Notes: generated by a model from the letters alone, not told the origin. A DNA stretch of 64,000 bases from Flaccisagitta enflata (GCA_965153355.1 OZ231128.1:22754001-22818000); one strand, 5' to 3'. Counted from the first letter of the stretch, positions 21,438-33,224 are shown. Numbers and translations: made by a program.

Positions 21438-21533
21438 ATCTTCTTCTTCTTCTTCTTCTTCTTCTTCTTCTTCTTCTTCTTCTTCTTCTTCTTCTTCTTC
21501 TTCTTCTTCTTCTTCTTCTTCTTCTTCTTCTCT
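21438..21533. repeat. (CTT)n microsatellite, short allele
   Basis: About 31 uninterrupted CTT units. The equivalent place in the right arm holds more than 1 kb of GAA/AAAG sequence (59,100-60,225). Confidence 0.95.
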
Positions 21534-22650
21534 TTCTTTTTTCTCAACTTTATTCCTACTCAACCTCGAATTTGTATCTGGCACGCAGGAAGAAGCTGCT
21601 GTTCCTTTTTTTTCCAATTCCGCCATCTTTTGTTCCCAATGGGGCGAAACTTTCATTTCCGACGTTTCATTGTGTTTTTGTCACTGGGACTTACACGGTG
21701 CTCCACGTTAAGTTCTATTGACCCTTTTAAAGATTTTACAATGACACTGTTCTTGCGGTAAATGATGATATGAAAGAAAGTTTTAGCTTTTATACCTTGA
21801 TTTATAGTAATAATGACAGCTGTCCTGGATCACCTTATTTGTTGTTTGTTGACATTACCGCAATGCAAATTGGGAATATTACCATCCTGACGATCAATTA
21901 ACGGGCACTCGAAAAAAACTCATCAATTTTGAAGGGCTGTCACTCTTAAGCAATCAAAGCAGTAATAGTAAATCCAGTAGATCCCTTTGTTTAGGAAGAG
22001 TAATCTTCCAAAAATTATGCTTCTTTTTTGAGGTCTCCATATGTTTAGGAGCAAGATATTAGACATGATTCGCAGAAAATCATTTTTTAGGCGATGAGAA
22101 AATGAAGCTGCCATGATTCCTGGCGTTAGTCTGAGGCCTATTTATTGTTTACTTGCTTTTGATTATCCGGCGCACTATGCTAAGATGAAAGTGCCAGTGA
22201 GTGTGCGAATGAGTGATGAGTTAAAATCCTTACGTCTTAGAGTTTTGTTTTAATTGCATTTTTATGTCCCGTAATTAACTTTTGTAAGAACATTTTTTTG
22301 TGCGTATAAACAAAAGAACATTGAAAAACATGAATCAGACCCCTCCGCCCTCCTGTATTCACCAGCTATCTCACCAAATGATCTACCTTTCAACTTGTTC
22401 TAGAAAACAATCCCGATCGCCCACCGACAAACCGATGGGAAAACCCTTTTAAAGAGATGCGATGACGCAACCTAAACAACCAATGGGGAGGAAACCTTTT
22501 TTGCAATTTCTATTCTGCCAACTGAAGATAGTGCCATCTCGTGAGCAGGCGCCATTTTTCACATCATTTCCCTCCATTATATCTCAACTCTACGCCTTTC
22601 TGCCCATTGATCTTTTGTCCCTTTTCCTGGTGATCGCGTGCGCATGTAAA
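21534..22650. other. left-arm non-coding sequence, no gene
   Basis: Collinear with about 57,990-59,090 inverted. The frame at 22,462-22,680 is matched by 57,965-58,183 with nearly the same translation. It has a Phe/Leu-rich, repeat-like composition and starts inside an HT-like tail (GAGATGCGATGACGCAACCT), so I treat it as chance conservation of a recent duplicate. Confidence 0.5.
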
Positions 22651-22892
22651 GACAACCTCTTGAACCCTGTAGAACCCTGAATTACGATTCACTGTTTTTA
22701 AGGCAGCGGCTCCCATGTTTGCATGTTAGAACAACCTCTTTAACCCTGTAAAGCTCTGATATACCCTTCACTGTTTGCAAGACAGCAGTTGCAAGGTATG
22801 CATGTAAGAGTATCCTCTTGAACTCCGTAAAACACTGAATTAGGCTTTAGTGAAATCTTCACTGTTTTTAAGGCAGCGGCCCGATGTGTTCC
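22651..22892. repeat. ~80-bp tandem repeat, three units
   Basis: Each unit has (A/C)CCTCTT(G/T)AACCC(T/C)GTA, CTGAATTA-like sequence, TTCACTGTTT(T/G) and AGGCAGCGGC. A comparable array is in the right arm (57,720-57,990). Confidence 0.75.
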
Positions 22893-22928
22893 AGTGTTCA
22901 TGTGATGATTTGCAAGTAAATAGACATA

Positions 22929-23274
22929 CCGTATTTCCTGTAATAAGCGCCCCGGGCGCTTTTGAAATTGAAATAAAATATTGTCAATTTTAACCTGCAA
23001 TTAGCGCCCCCTCCTACACTTATGTATAGATAATTTTATATGAAATTTAATGTTTTGGACAAATACTTTCATATTTCAATGAAAAAAAACATTAAAACAA
23101 AGAATATTTTTACATGGCATACCATTCTTATATGTTTTATGTCAAGAAACAATTTGATTTACAATAACTTTTAAAAAAATTTTTCTTAAAGTATATATTT
23201 CTTATAAGCTCTCACTTTTTCCAAAAGGGGGGGGGCGCTAATTAGAGGGTGGGCGATAAATGCAGGAAATACGG
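22929..23274. mobile_element. CCGTATTTCC-ended MITE with TA duplication
   Basis: Left end CCGTATTTCCTGTAATAAGC, right end (complement) CCGTATTTCCTGCATTTATC, with further GCGCCC(C)/GGGGCGC pairing inside. TA flanks both ends (22,927-22,928 and 23,275-23,276). Interior is A/T-rich, no ORF. Absent from the right arm. Confidence 0.85.
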
Positions 23275-23449
23275 TACAGATTGTGGAAAAGCGGGAAGCG
23301 CCGCTTCACGGAAGCAGGGTGACTGAGTCGGAAGATCCTCAACTATGGCATTAGAATAAAAAAGATAATGCGTTTTAGAAAAGCACATGAATGGTTAGCA
23401 CAAATCATTTTTTAATTGGATAATCTGAAAACTTGATGTTTTATCCATA

Positions 23450-25500
23450 CAGTACGAGAATTGAAGAATTGACCAACTCCAGGGAAGCGATATCTGCCAA
23501 ACCGCTTTGAATAAAGCTAAAATTTTTCACCCTATAATGCACCTATGAGTCCCCTATATTGCACAAGGTTTCGGAGCAAATCCGAGAATTTCATTTTTTT
23601 TACAAAAAAAAAAAGATTTTTCAGTTTTTTTGCTGATTTCAACCCCAAAAATTACACACAAGAAAATTTCTTTCTTATATATGTTAGTGAGACACATTTT
23701 CACAAAATTCATTTTTTGTTGGAGATTTTCCGCCTATTTTTAGAGCCACGGCACCCAAAATTCAAAAAACACAAAAAGTGAAATATCTCCTCAGGATGTC
23801 AATAAAATCTCCTGATTTTTGGTATGGTTGTAGTTTTTGGAGTCACTAATAAGTGTGCAAAATATTAGCCCTTCAAAAAAAATTTTGACACAGTTATGAA
23901 ATTTTGAGATATTCACAAAATGCAATGTAAGACGTTTTACCCCCAAAATTTTTTTTTTCAAATGAAAAATTCTGCCAATTGTTATTTTTTGACATAACTA
24001 ATTACAAATTAAGAGATTCTGAAAAAAAATTTGAGCTAGCCCTTGTAGAAAAAAAATTTTTTTTCTCAAAAATTGTGAAAATGACCCATTTTTTGAAGTT
24101 AAATAAAAACTGTTCCTGTTATCCGATCATCTTAGTTTTTGGTGGAGTTGTTACCTATCATCTACCCTAACTTCACCTAAAATTTGAGCTCACTGCGACT
24201 AACGGTTGCGGAGATATTGATGTTCGAAGTTACTTTGTCAGAGCAAAATCAGCAAAATTTGTATTTTGGCCATTTTTGAGCTTGCATAAAATTTCATTTT
24301 TTCTTTCAGAGACCTCCATTTTAACTGAAGTTACTCAAGTTTAAGCATATATTCATATTCCAAAATTTCACACTTGTCAGTCAAGCCGTTTTAGGGATAA
24401 GATGGTCCAAAGTTTAAAAAAATGCCAATTTTTCAACTAAATCTTCAGGAAAAAAATAAGCGAAAAAGTTTTCAAAAAAATAGTCTTCAAAGGGGGTGTC
24501 AAAACAATTGGGAATTATCTAATTCACCCAAATCCAAAACCCTGAAGACAACTTTTTTTAAAAAAAATTTTGAAAAATTTTCTTTGTAGTTTTTGTTGCA
24601 AAATTAGGGTTTTTTAAAACTTTGGACCATCATATCCCTAAAACGGCTTGACTGACAAGTGTGAAATTTTGGAATATGAATATGTGTTTAAACCTGAGTA
24701 ACTTCAGCTAAAATGGAGGTCTCTGAAAGAAAAAATGAAATTTTATGCAAGCTCAAAAATGGCCAAAATACAAATTTTGCTGATTTTGCTCTGACAAAGT
24801 AACTTCGAACGTCAATATCTCCGCAACCGTTAGTCGCAGTGAGCTCAAATTTTAGGTGAAGTTAGGGTAGATAATAGGTAACAACTCCACCAAAAATTAA
24901 GATGATCGGATAACAGGAACAGTTTTTATTCAACTTTAAAAAATGAGTTTTCATAATTTTGAGAAAAAAATTTTTTCACAAGGCTAGTTCAAATTTTTTC
25001 AGAATCTTAATTTTAGCAATAAGTTATGTCAAAAAATAACAATTAATAAATTTATTTAAAAAAATTACAGAGGTAATAATCTACATTTACATTTGAATAT
25101 TTGCTTCATAACTATGTCAAAAATTTACAGACCTAATCTTGCACATATTAGTGACTCAAAAACTACTACCATACAAAATTAGGGAAGATTGTGAATCTGA
25201 GGATCTTCACTGTGTTTAAGTTTAGATTGCATAACTAGATGGGCAGGGCAACAAAAAATAATTTTGTAAGTGTCTCACTAACATATAAGAAAATTTTCTT
25301 GTATTATATTTGTGGTTAAATCATCTTTAGCTTTGCTTGTCCACTGTAAAAAAAAATGAAATTCTCGGATTCGCTCCAAAACCTTATGCAATATATGGGA
25401 CCTATAGGTGCATTAGGGGGTAAAAAATTTTAGCTTCATTCAAAGCGGTTTGGCAGATATGGCTTCCCTGGAGTTGGTCAATTCTTCGATTCTCGTACTG
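23450..25500. mobile_element. 2.05-kb palindromic (foldback) element with TA duplication
   Basis: The two halves are reverse complements over almost their full length. CAGTACGAGAATTGAAGAAT at the left is mirrored at the right end, and internal pairs include GACCTCCATTTTAACTGAAG with its complement near 24,700. The arms are about 1 kb with mismatches and only a short unpaired centre near 24,480. TA flanks both ends (23,448-23,449 and 25,501-25,502). No coding capacity on either strand. Confidence 0.9.
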
Positions 25501-25857
25501 TAGATCTACCATCTTTACGATTGATTTAGTGAAAATTGTCTTGATTTTTTCATGAATCCACTATTTTAGACTGCATTCTGCTTGTTGGAATCTTACAAGG
25601 AAAACTATCGCTTCCCGGAAGCATGGTAGAATATTGATATCTGCATGTATCTGCTGTAAAACGCTTTGTTTTAAAGCTAATTTGCAGCTAATTTTCGACG
25701 GACGGACGGACGAACCGCCGAACGGACAAAGCCTCTCATAGAGACGCTAGTCCGTCACAAAGTATGTGTTCTTTGAGAGACATTGATTCATGCCTTCTTG
25801 TTTGAGTGTGTTTTGAGGCGGCTGTACCAAAGATAAAGAGCATATCCTTCATCTTGT
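25501..25857. other. non-coding, one HT tail
   Basis: Positions 25,698-25,770 have (GGAC)n, then GCCTCTCATAGAGACG, an imperfect HT tail. Nothing else recognised. Confidence 0.45.
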
Positions 25858-26029
25858 TATAACAAGCCCGATTGGGCAACTAGATGCGTCATCTGCGTGA
25901 TATTAGAAGAGTCGTAACGGACGGACGGACGGACGGACGGACGGACGGACGGACGGACGGACGGACGGACGGACGGACGGACGGACGGACAGACCCTCTT
26001 ATAGAGATGCGATGACGCATCTAAAAAGA
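25858..26029 (+). mobile_element. HT-family element with (GGAC)18, both ends visible
   Basis: The head is AACAAGCCCGATTGGGCAAC (hairpin GCCCGA-TTGGGC). About 18 GGAC units follow at 25,918-25,990. The tail is CTCTTATAGAG with the hairpin AGATGCG-ATGA-CGCATCT (26,005-26,022) and AAAAAG. This is the clearest single view of the family's architecture. Confidence 0.75.
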
Positions 26030-26139
26030 GAAAATGATTGTATCATGTTATTACAAGTGCTTGATGAATCGTTTCTTTTGAAATAAAACTCTTTCTCTGG
26101 AGTGGCTCATAGAGTACAAGCGTTTGAAATCAAATCTAG

Positions 26140-26355
26140 ATGTGCTGGCTCAAACACATGTCTCCAGGCCAAAATCAAACACATGTCTTTGGGCTAAATC
26201 TAAGTACGCCGGCTCAAACACATGTCTCCAGGCCTAATCAAGGTGCGCCGGCTCAAACACATGTCTCCAGGCCAAATCCAGGTTTTCGGGCTCAAACACA
26301 TGTCTCCAGGCCAAATCCAGGTATGCCGGCTCAAATACATGTCTCTAGGCCAAAA
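26140..26355. repeat. 39-bp tandem repeat
   Basis: Five to six units of CAAACACATGTCTCCAGGCC plus AAATCCAGGT(N)CCGGCT, spaced 39 bp apart over most of the array. Confidence 0.88.
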
Positions 26356-27169
26356 TTCCATCCTCCTTCGTCAAACACTAACCCTACGTTTAAAAACAAG
26401 GGGTGAGGGGAAGAGGAACGGGTTCCCATTCGCACCACTTTGTTCAAAAAGGGCATTTACTACACATCCGCCCTTCTCCTCCCTCATGAGAGCAATTCAA
26501 GTGATTGAGAAAGTAACAGACACAAATTTCCTTTTGTGATTGAGAAGGAGAAAGAAATAGGGGAAGACAGAATAAAGGGAAAGAAAGTAGAGCGTGTTAG
26601 GAGCCGCAATCGTGGCCCCGTCAAAAGCCCGTCTGACCTGAGAGCGTCGTTCACGCCTTCGTTGCTTGAAGATTTTTTCCTTCATCTTCAAGCTGCTTGA
26701 AAGGTCGTTCGTCCATGTCACTCTCATCTTGATATACCAATAAAGGCGGCTCTCGCCGTAGGAAAAAAGTCGTAAGTGCGAGGTTTTGGAATCTTTTTTG
26801 ATTGTGGTTTGTCTGGTTTATTGCCTTTTTTTCTCCAGGCATCTTTTTGGTTTGTTCCACTCTATACATGTGTTTCTCTGTTTGAGACAGAGGCATCCAA
26901 CCCCCATCCACACCCCAACCCCAACCCTCACACACAAGCATCTAGACCGCTTGTTTTTCCACTTTTCCACTCGGACGGAATAACGGACCAACAGACTGAT
27001 AGATGGATTGACAGACAAAGCCTCTCATAGAGTCCAGAGTTGAAATGAGAGAGAGACTGTGCTGCCAGGATGCACAATCATCACCTGGGATATTTCAAAG
27101 TTCAAATAAACTTCAATTAACTCAATTCCTTGTTTTTGGAAAAAATGTGAAAAATGCGAAAAAATATAA

Positions 27170-27412
27170 AAAGATTTAAAAAATTATAGCTCCAAAACTA
27201 TCGATCGCACAGAATTCTGCTTGGTGTCATCTGAAAGAGGAGAATTAGTTCTTTCTTAGCTATCAATTTCATGCGTAGTCCCATTCTGCCCGAAAAATGC
27301 ATCAACTTTCCCAAACACCTCATAAAACAAAGGGAAATCCGTTTTCCTCTGCAGGACTCAAAAAGACCGAAGGGACTTCGTCTCTTCGACTTTTTTCCAA
27401 ACAATCTTCTTA
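27170..27412 (-). repeat. dispersed repeat Q, copy 1
   Basis: On the minus strand it reads CTTTCAGATGACACCAAGCA, GAATTCTGTGCGATCGATAG and TTTTGGAGCTATAATTTTTT. A forward copy is at 34,150-34,440 and a partial one at 47,050-47,260. Non-coding. Confidence 0.7.
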
Positions 27413-27414
27413 TA

Positions 27415-27612
27415 AGTTGCATGTACGTGACTCTGTAACCCGCTCTGTCCGTATGATGGTCAGTCAGTCGGTCGGTCACACATAGCTTTTTCGGTGTTTA
27501 TGAGTGTTTTTTGCCTCAGTGCTCCTGCCCAATGCTTGGTTAGCCTTTTTCCTTATCGTCCCTGCCCACCCGCACCCAACTTGGGTAGCCGTGTATACAG
27601 CCTTGTTTGCCT
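27415..27612 (-). mobile_element. HT-family element, reverse, both ends visible
   Basis: Read on the minus strand it runs from AACAAGGCTGTATACACGGC, through GGGTGCGGGTGGGCAGGGAC, a GACC run and CAGAGCGGGTTACAGAG, to the paired AGTCACG/CATGCAACT end. The right arm at 56,740 lacks it. Confidence 0.68.
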
Positions 27613-27835
27613 ACAAGTCATAACCTAACTTAGCTTTGAGCAGCGGTCTCAAAGTTGCTAGGGGGTGAAGTCCTGTAGAACACGGAGATTCTTTTGTTTG
27701 TTCGTTCGTCTGTTCCATTGTTCATTTTGAGAGATGGTAAAAATCTCTCTATTTCATTTCATTTTCAGTGCCAACGCAGTCAGGAACCATCAATGTTCCT
27801 CCAATATAATTTTTGGCTCCGTCTTTTATGGCGCG

Positions 27836-27893
27836 CCTTCTCTCAACGCGGAATGATGACCTTTCACTTCCTGCCTAGACGAGGATGCAAGGA

Positions 27894-27951
<58 letters not shown>

Positions 27952-28002
27952 AGGACCTTTCATTTCCTGCCTAGACAAGGATGCAAGGAAGAGGCCGAGA
28001 TG

Positions 28003-28038
<36 letters not shown>

Positions 28039-28203
28039 CCTTCTCTCAACGCGGAATGATGACCTTTCATTTCCTGCCTAGACGAGGATGCAAGGAAGGA
28101 AAGAGAGAGAGAGAGAGAGAAGAGAGAGAGAAGAGAGGAGAGACCTTCTCTCAACGAGAATGACCTTTCATTTCCTGCCTAGATAAAGGAGATGCCAAAA
28201 AGA

Positions 28204-28257
<54 letters not shown>

Positions 28258-28331
28258 GAGAGAAAGAGTCTTCTCTCAACGTGGAATGATGACCTCTCAC
28301 TTCCTGCCTAGACGAGGATGCAAGGAAGAGA

Positions 28332-28371
<40 letters not shown>

Positions 28372-28500
28372 TCGATAGACCTTTCGATTTCCTGAGCTAG
28401 AGCCAGAGAGAGTGAGAGAGAGAGGGAAAGCCTTCTCTTAACGCGGAATGATGACCTTTCATTTCCTGCCTAGACGAGGATGCATCTCTCAGACAGCGAG
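27836..28500. repeat. 62-bp unit alternating with (GA)n, about six copies
   Basis: Each copy has CCTTCTCTCAACGCGGAATG, ATGACCTTTCATTTCCTGCC and TAGACGAGGATGCAAGGAAG, then a GA tract of different length. In the right arm only two copies remain (55,816-55,876 and 56,466-56,527), with about 590 bp of CT between them. Confidence 0.9.
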
Positions 28501-28679
28501 AGATAGATAGACCTTGAATCACGCCTGCCTAGGCAGAGAACAGCCACGTAATTGCGACCAGTGGAAGTCAGAAGTCATATGACATTCAGATGCACATAGT
28601 TGTGATAGACTCATTGCATTCCCCTCAAGTCTGTCGGAAACTATGTGAATAAGTCACTTTCATACTTTGTAAATGATAA

Positions 28680-28805
28680 TCTGTATATATATGTATATAC
28701 TCTCTCTCTCTCTATATATATATATATAAATATATATATATCTCTCTCTCTCTCTCTCTCATTCTTTCTCTTCTCTCTATCTCTGTCTGTCTGTCTGTCT
28801 GTCTA
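28680..28805. repeat. (AT)n/(CT)n/(CTGT)n microsatellites
   Basis: Alternating TATATA and CTCTCT blocks ending in CTGTCTGTCTGT. Confidence 0.92.
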
Positions 28806-28833
28806 CCTATCTCCATGTATCTGACCTTTATTT

Positions 28834-28956
28834 TAGTCGCGGACACACGACTACATTTTGCTGTGTCGGTCGGTAGGTTGTAGGTTGGTCTGTCCGTCAC
28901 TTTTCTGAAATGTGAGTGGTTTTGCATTACTGCCCCTGCCCAACCGTCCATTGCCA
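28834..28956 (-). mobile_element. HT-family element abutting the truncated LINE
   Basis: The outer hairpin is TAGTCG-CGGACACA-CGACTA (28,834-28,853), followed inward by TTGCTGTGTCGGTCGGTAGG and TGCCCCTGCCCAACCGTCC. The boundary with the LINE copy 2 sequence is at about 28,957. Confidence 0.68.
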
Positions 28957-31276
28957 CATGAAAATTGGCATTGCAACTCAACATCCCATAGCGACCATTA
29001 ATTACTGCTCTTGTTATTACTACTGAACCATAGTTCATTATCTCTAAAGGTTTTCGTTGATAGTCAGGGTCATTTATTGTCTGCAGGATTGTTTGGGTTT
29101 TTGTCTTGAGTTTTGACACTTACCGCTCTTTGGTGTGCAACTCTTGTTTGAGCCGCTCTCTGTTGGCTTTCTCAGCAGCTTCTTCAACTTCTTTTTGCCA
29201 CTCATTTTTGGTCTTTTTTTCAATTTTATCCCAGTCTTTTCAAGGTCCCATTGATCAATTACCTCATTTATCTGCTTGGCCCATCCAGTATCATATGACT
29301 CTAGGAATTTTTAATGACTCATGGTGCCCACTGCTCTTCATCTTTTGCAGAATCTTGTGAAGGTAGAGGAGTTGCTTAATATGAATTTGGATCACCGCAT
29401 ACAGTGAGCCAGTTGCAAAAATGGCTGCTTGTGTTGGTGTAGTAGTTGGCAGTCCAAGCATTTGCTTCCATGTCCACAACAACATTTTGTCAGCTTCCTT
29501 CTTCTCTTCTCCATTCAATGTCCATGTCTCTGCATTGTGGAGGAACTTGGGGAGGGTTTCTGCCTCATGTAGCCTCAAGAGGACATTTGTTTGAATTCGT
29601 TTCATGATGCCAGTCTTAGCACTAGTCATAATTGCCCTCACTGATCCTTTTATCTTTTTAAATCTTTCAGCAAGGTTGGCTTTATTTCTTCCATCTCTTG
29701 AGATTACTTCTCCAAGGTAACAGTATGTTTCACAGTTACTGATGGTTTTTTCACCCAAGTTCCAGCTGGTTTTTCTTTCTTTATGTCTCCCAATTTCCAT
29801 GACTTTGCATTTGTCAACACCCCACTCAAGCTGTCACTTTATAGGAGAAATTGCCTCTAGTGTTCTTTCTTGTTGGTCATATCCAATGGCAAGAGTTCCT
29901 ACATCATCCACATACTCCAAACAACATAATCGTGTTTCTACAAGCATGATTCCAATGTCATGTCTCAACATAAGTTCTTCAGACAGTGTATCTATCATTT
30001 TTGCAAACAATGGTACCATCAATTTACCTCCTTGTTTGCCTCCTGTTTCTCTCATTATTTTCCTGCTAAGTCCTGCTTTGGTTTTAACTCTTGCTGTAAG
30101 ATTTTTGTTTAGTGTCATTGTAAGTCTCCAGATTTTTCCTGTGAAGCCCTGCTCATGAATGACGTGCAGCATATCGTCCATGTTAGCTCTGTCATAAGCC
30201 TTTTTGATGTCGAAAAAGGTGATGATGAGATCTAACCCTCTTTATATTGCTAGTGCTATCAGTGCTTTAAGGATGAAAACTTGGTCAGTAGTTGAGCCAC
30301 CTTTTCTTCCTCCTGCCTGCGCCTGAGTGAATCTTATTGTTTGCAATAGTCTGTTGGTTATAATTTCCTCAACTATTGTTCCAATTGAGCTTGATATAGT
30401 TATTCCTCGCTGATTCTCTAATTTTTCTCTGTCGCCTTTACCTTTATAAACACTTGTTACAATTCCTTCATTCCATTGCTCAAAGGCTCTTTCTTCCTCC
30501 CAAAAAGCTTTAATCACAGGGTAAATCAGGTCAACCATAGGGTCACCACCATTTTTGAGCACTTCATTTGTCCAGTCTGTTGTTGCCTTTTTATTCTTTT
30601 TGTTCTGGATTGCTCTCTTTATCTCAGCTTTTGTTGGAAGATCATCATTGGGCCATCATTGTCATCACTCCAGGTCTGTACTTTTTCTTTTATGATTTCA
30701 TGTGATGGATGAGGGGGACATCTTTCTTAGAGTAAAGGTCTTCATAGTAAGAGGCCCTGGTCTCTTTATTTCTTTCCTGGTCATACACTCGCTTCCCATC
30801 TTTGTCTTTCACAACCATCCATTCGCTGGTTTTATCCTGCTTGTGGGCTCTTCTCACATTCCAGAGACCATTTCTTCCTTGTTGAATCATTGCTTCAAAT
30901 CTCTTTTGCAGTCTCTCCTCCTCATCTCTTTCTGCTTCATCTCTCACATTCTCCTGGGTTATTCGATATTTCTCTAATAATAGTCCCTTTGTAGCTTTGT
31001 CAGTCTCTTTTTCATAATTCCTTCGTGCTCCTCATTTCTCTCACATCTGGCTTTTTGTAATCCAAGTGAGGGCTTTGGGGTTTCCCCTAATTTAATGGTT
31101 GTTTTTCCGATTGATTTCCATGCAGCTTTTGGTATATGCTTGTCCCATTTTTTGTATCTTTCTGTTAATGGTATTTCTTTTTTACTCATTATTTCTACTG
31201 CTGCGGACTTTGTTTGGCAAGCTCTTCTCTGAATAGGGCCCACTCTTCTGGAGATGCATTGGTATTCCACTTGCAA
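28957..31276 (-). pseudogene. LINE copy 2 ORF2, RT and C-terminal region, broken
   Basis: Minus-strand pieces at 30,974-31,276, 30,690-30,947, 30,242-30,562, 29,834-30,181, 29,291-29,800 and 28,957-29,118 cover the linker, RT and C-terminal parts. Motif A is preserved at the DNA level (5 A, FFDIKKAYDRANMDD), as is YVDDVGTLAIGYDQQE. A replaced segment near 29,840 and stops near 29,330 and 30,242 break it. Where copy 1 is frameshifted this copy is often in frame, and the reverse. Confidence 0.85.
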
Positions 31277-32262
31277 TGTTTTTGTTGCGCATCATGGTTC
31301 TTTTCCAGACATATGTCAATGCAGATTGTATTATGATCTGATTCAGACTTCTTACTCCTCATTTTGAGATCGCCTGCTTCATCAATGGTGAGCTTGCTAA
31401 TAACTTCACTTGCACCATATGTTGCAATAACAAAGTCAATAGCAGATTTTTCTTGCGTTTTTGAGGGATGTTGTCTTGTAATTACACCTTCACACTTTTC
31501 ACTCTCATTCATTACCATCACTCCACACTCCTCAAAGACTTTTTTAATCAGCTTACCATTCCTTGAGGGATCCTCTCCCAAAAGCCCAATTTTTGCATTG
31601 GCATCCATACATAGGATCATATCACCTTCATTCTGAATTTGACATATTTCATCTGACAGGTTGTCCATTTCCTCTTGTATTTTGCTTAGGCTTGCACACT
31701 CCTGGAGTCCATAATAGACACCTATAAACAGGGGCTTTCCATTGGGTTGCACCATACTGACCCAGATGATTTCTAATGGTCGTTGAGAGTAATGTGGGGA
31801 TATGAAAGACTTTTTATCATTTTTGACACAAATACCAACTCCACCTCCTTTTCCAGTTGTTCTTGCATTCCCAAAAAAGGTGTATCCATCAAGTTTTAGG
31901 CCTTTATTTTCAGTTAGAAAGGTCTCACAAAAAAGTCCAACATCTGCATCTATTTCATTTAGGTTGCTTTGGAGACATGCCATTTTGCTTCTGATTCCTC
32001 TCATGTTGACATACATTATCTTTATTTTCTGTTTCTTTTGTTTTCCATACCTATATTTGTTTCTTTTCCTTCTTTTCAGATTTACATCCTCATTCTTATG
32101 GTCCTTTTTATCTTGTATCATACTAAGTTCCTGGTTAGTTTCCTCCTTATCTATGATATCCTTCATGTTTTTACCATCACGCTCTTCTCTGGTCTGTTCG
32201 AAAAATTTGTTGTATCTTGCTTTTATTTGAGAAAACAAACTGTTCTGGGATTTGGGAGGCAA
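31195..32262 (-). pseudogene. LINE copy 2 ORF2, APE endonuclease part
   Basis: The frame carries the same endonuclease blocks as copy 1: YVNMRG, LFCETFLTE, GGGVGIC, MDANAKIG, SAIDFVIAT and SDHNT. The endonuclease residues look intact. The frame then ends at SPQQ because a run of 3 A (complement of 31,209-31,211) replaces the 4 A of copy 1 at 17,127-17,130. The ORF1/ORF2 junction has the same CTCAAGATTGATGTTTGCC as copy 1. Confidence 0.85.
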
Positions 32263-32520
32263 ACATCAATCTTGAGGTAAGCATGCAAGCATGCCTTTGC
32301 AATGTTGAAGAAAGTTTCAAGGATCATTGCAGTATTGCGTTTTTGAAGTCCACCCTGATCATACCATTGTGGCACTGCTTGCACACGTTGTGCCCATGTT
32401 GGTTGGTTTGGCAACCTATGCATTGAAGGCCATGGTTGACAATGCTGTTTTGGCTCACTTTGTTGAATTTGAAATTGTTGGACCGGCCTTACTGGCCATG
32501 TAGGTCTGTGTTGCCTCTTA

Positions 32521-33015
32521 ACGTGGGCTGTCACACCAGTCGCACACACGCGCGTGCACGCGCTTTATCGCGTTCCAGGAAGAAGAAGGAGGGCGAAGGC
32601 TAGGAAGAGGAGGAGTAGGAAGAGGAGGATGAGGAGGATGAGGAGGTAGAAGATGAAGAAAGTTAAGAGAAATAATGATGGAGAATTGGGGAGAAAGAGG
32701 AGGAGGAGGAGGAGGAGGAGGAGGAGGAGGAGGAGGAGGAGGAGGAGGAGGAGGAGGAGGAGGAGGAGGAGGAGGATGACGACGAAAAGGATGGAAGAAG
32801 ATTGACAAGAAAAGCAAATGAAAATTGAAAGTATAAGAGAAGAAAAGGTAAATACGTATCGTATTAAGGAAAGAGGCAAGAGAATTGAAGATGGTGGGCT
32901 ACAATTTCATTTTCGGTGAGCTCAGAGATATCGGGCAGGTTGGTGATAGGTAGCAGTAGGAGGGACATCGGAGAAGAGAAACAGAGGAGGGAGGGTAAAA
33001 ATGATGAACAAGGCC
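32521..33015. repeat. (AGG)n microsatellite in non-coding sequence
   Basis: AGG units run uninterrupted at about 32,697-32,775, within a wider purine-rich stretch from 32,580. Pro- and Leu-rich frames across it are repeat translations. Confidence 0.88.
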
Positions 33016-33140
33016 AAGAAGGCCAATAAGGTGCGACATGTGGATCGTCGAACGAATGCGTTACCCGACCAACCGACCGACCAACAGACCAACCAGCGGA
33101 CACAGCCAGCTATAGAGGTGCCTTGTCGCACCTAAAAAAC
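33016..33140 (+). mobile_element. HT-family element
   Basis: GGCCAATAAGGTGCGACATG at the head, CGACCAACCGACCGACC inside, tail TATAG plus hairpin AGGTGC-CTTGTC-GCACCT (33,116-33,133) and AAAAAAC. A second head follows at once (33,140-33,205: ACAAGGCAATATATACG, TGGGTGGGCAGGGGCAGTGA). Confidence 0.75.
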
Positions 33141-33224
33141 AAGGCAATATATACGTCTACCCAAGTTGCGTGTGGGTGGGCAGGGGCAGTGATGAGCAGA
33201 AATGCAAAACAGGTCGCCCGAGGG

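Larger units (their letters stand above)
11926..28500 (+). repeat. left arm of large inverted duplication
   Basis: Blocks of this arm match 55,816-62,462 on the opposite strand, in collinear inverted order. Matching blocks are 11,926-11,998, 12,805-13,270, 19,850-22,900, 26,350-26,670 and 27,612-28,500. The gaps are insertions present on one side only. Matches include non-coding sequence with frequent small differences, so the copies are diverged, not identical. Confidence 0.85.
28957..32520 (-). mobile_element. non-LTR retrotransposon copy 2, truncated at both ends
   Basis: Same family as 13,638-19,842 but on the minus strand. The 5' side starts in the last ~90 codons of ORF1 (HRPTWPVRPVQQFQIQQSEP near 32,510). 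The 3' side stops inside the C-terminal knuckle region where it meets the HT element. 5' truncation is usual for LINEs. Loss of the 3' end is not, and suggests later deletion or insertion. Confidence 0.9.

Noticed and set aside
22462-22680. A 72-residue frame nearly conserved in the other arm (57,965-58,183)
   Set aside because: Both copies belong to the inverted duplication, so similarity is expected without selection. The frame begins in an HT-like tail and has no domain or upstream signal.
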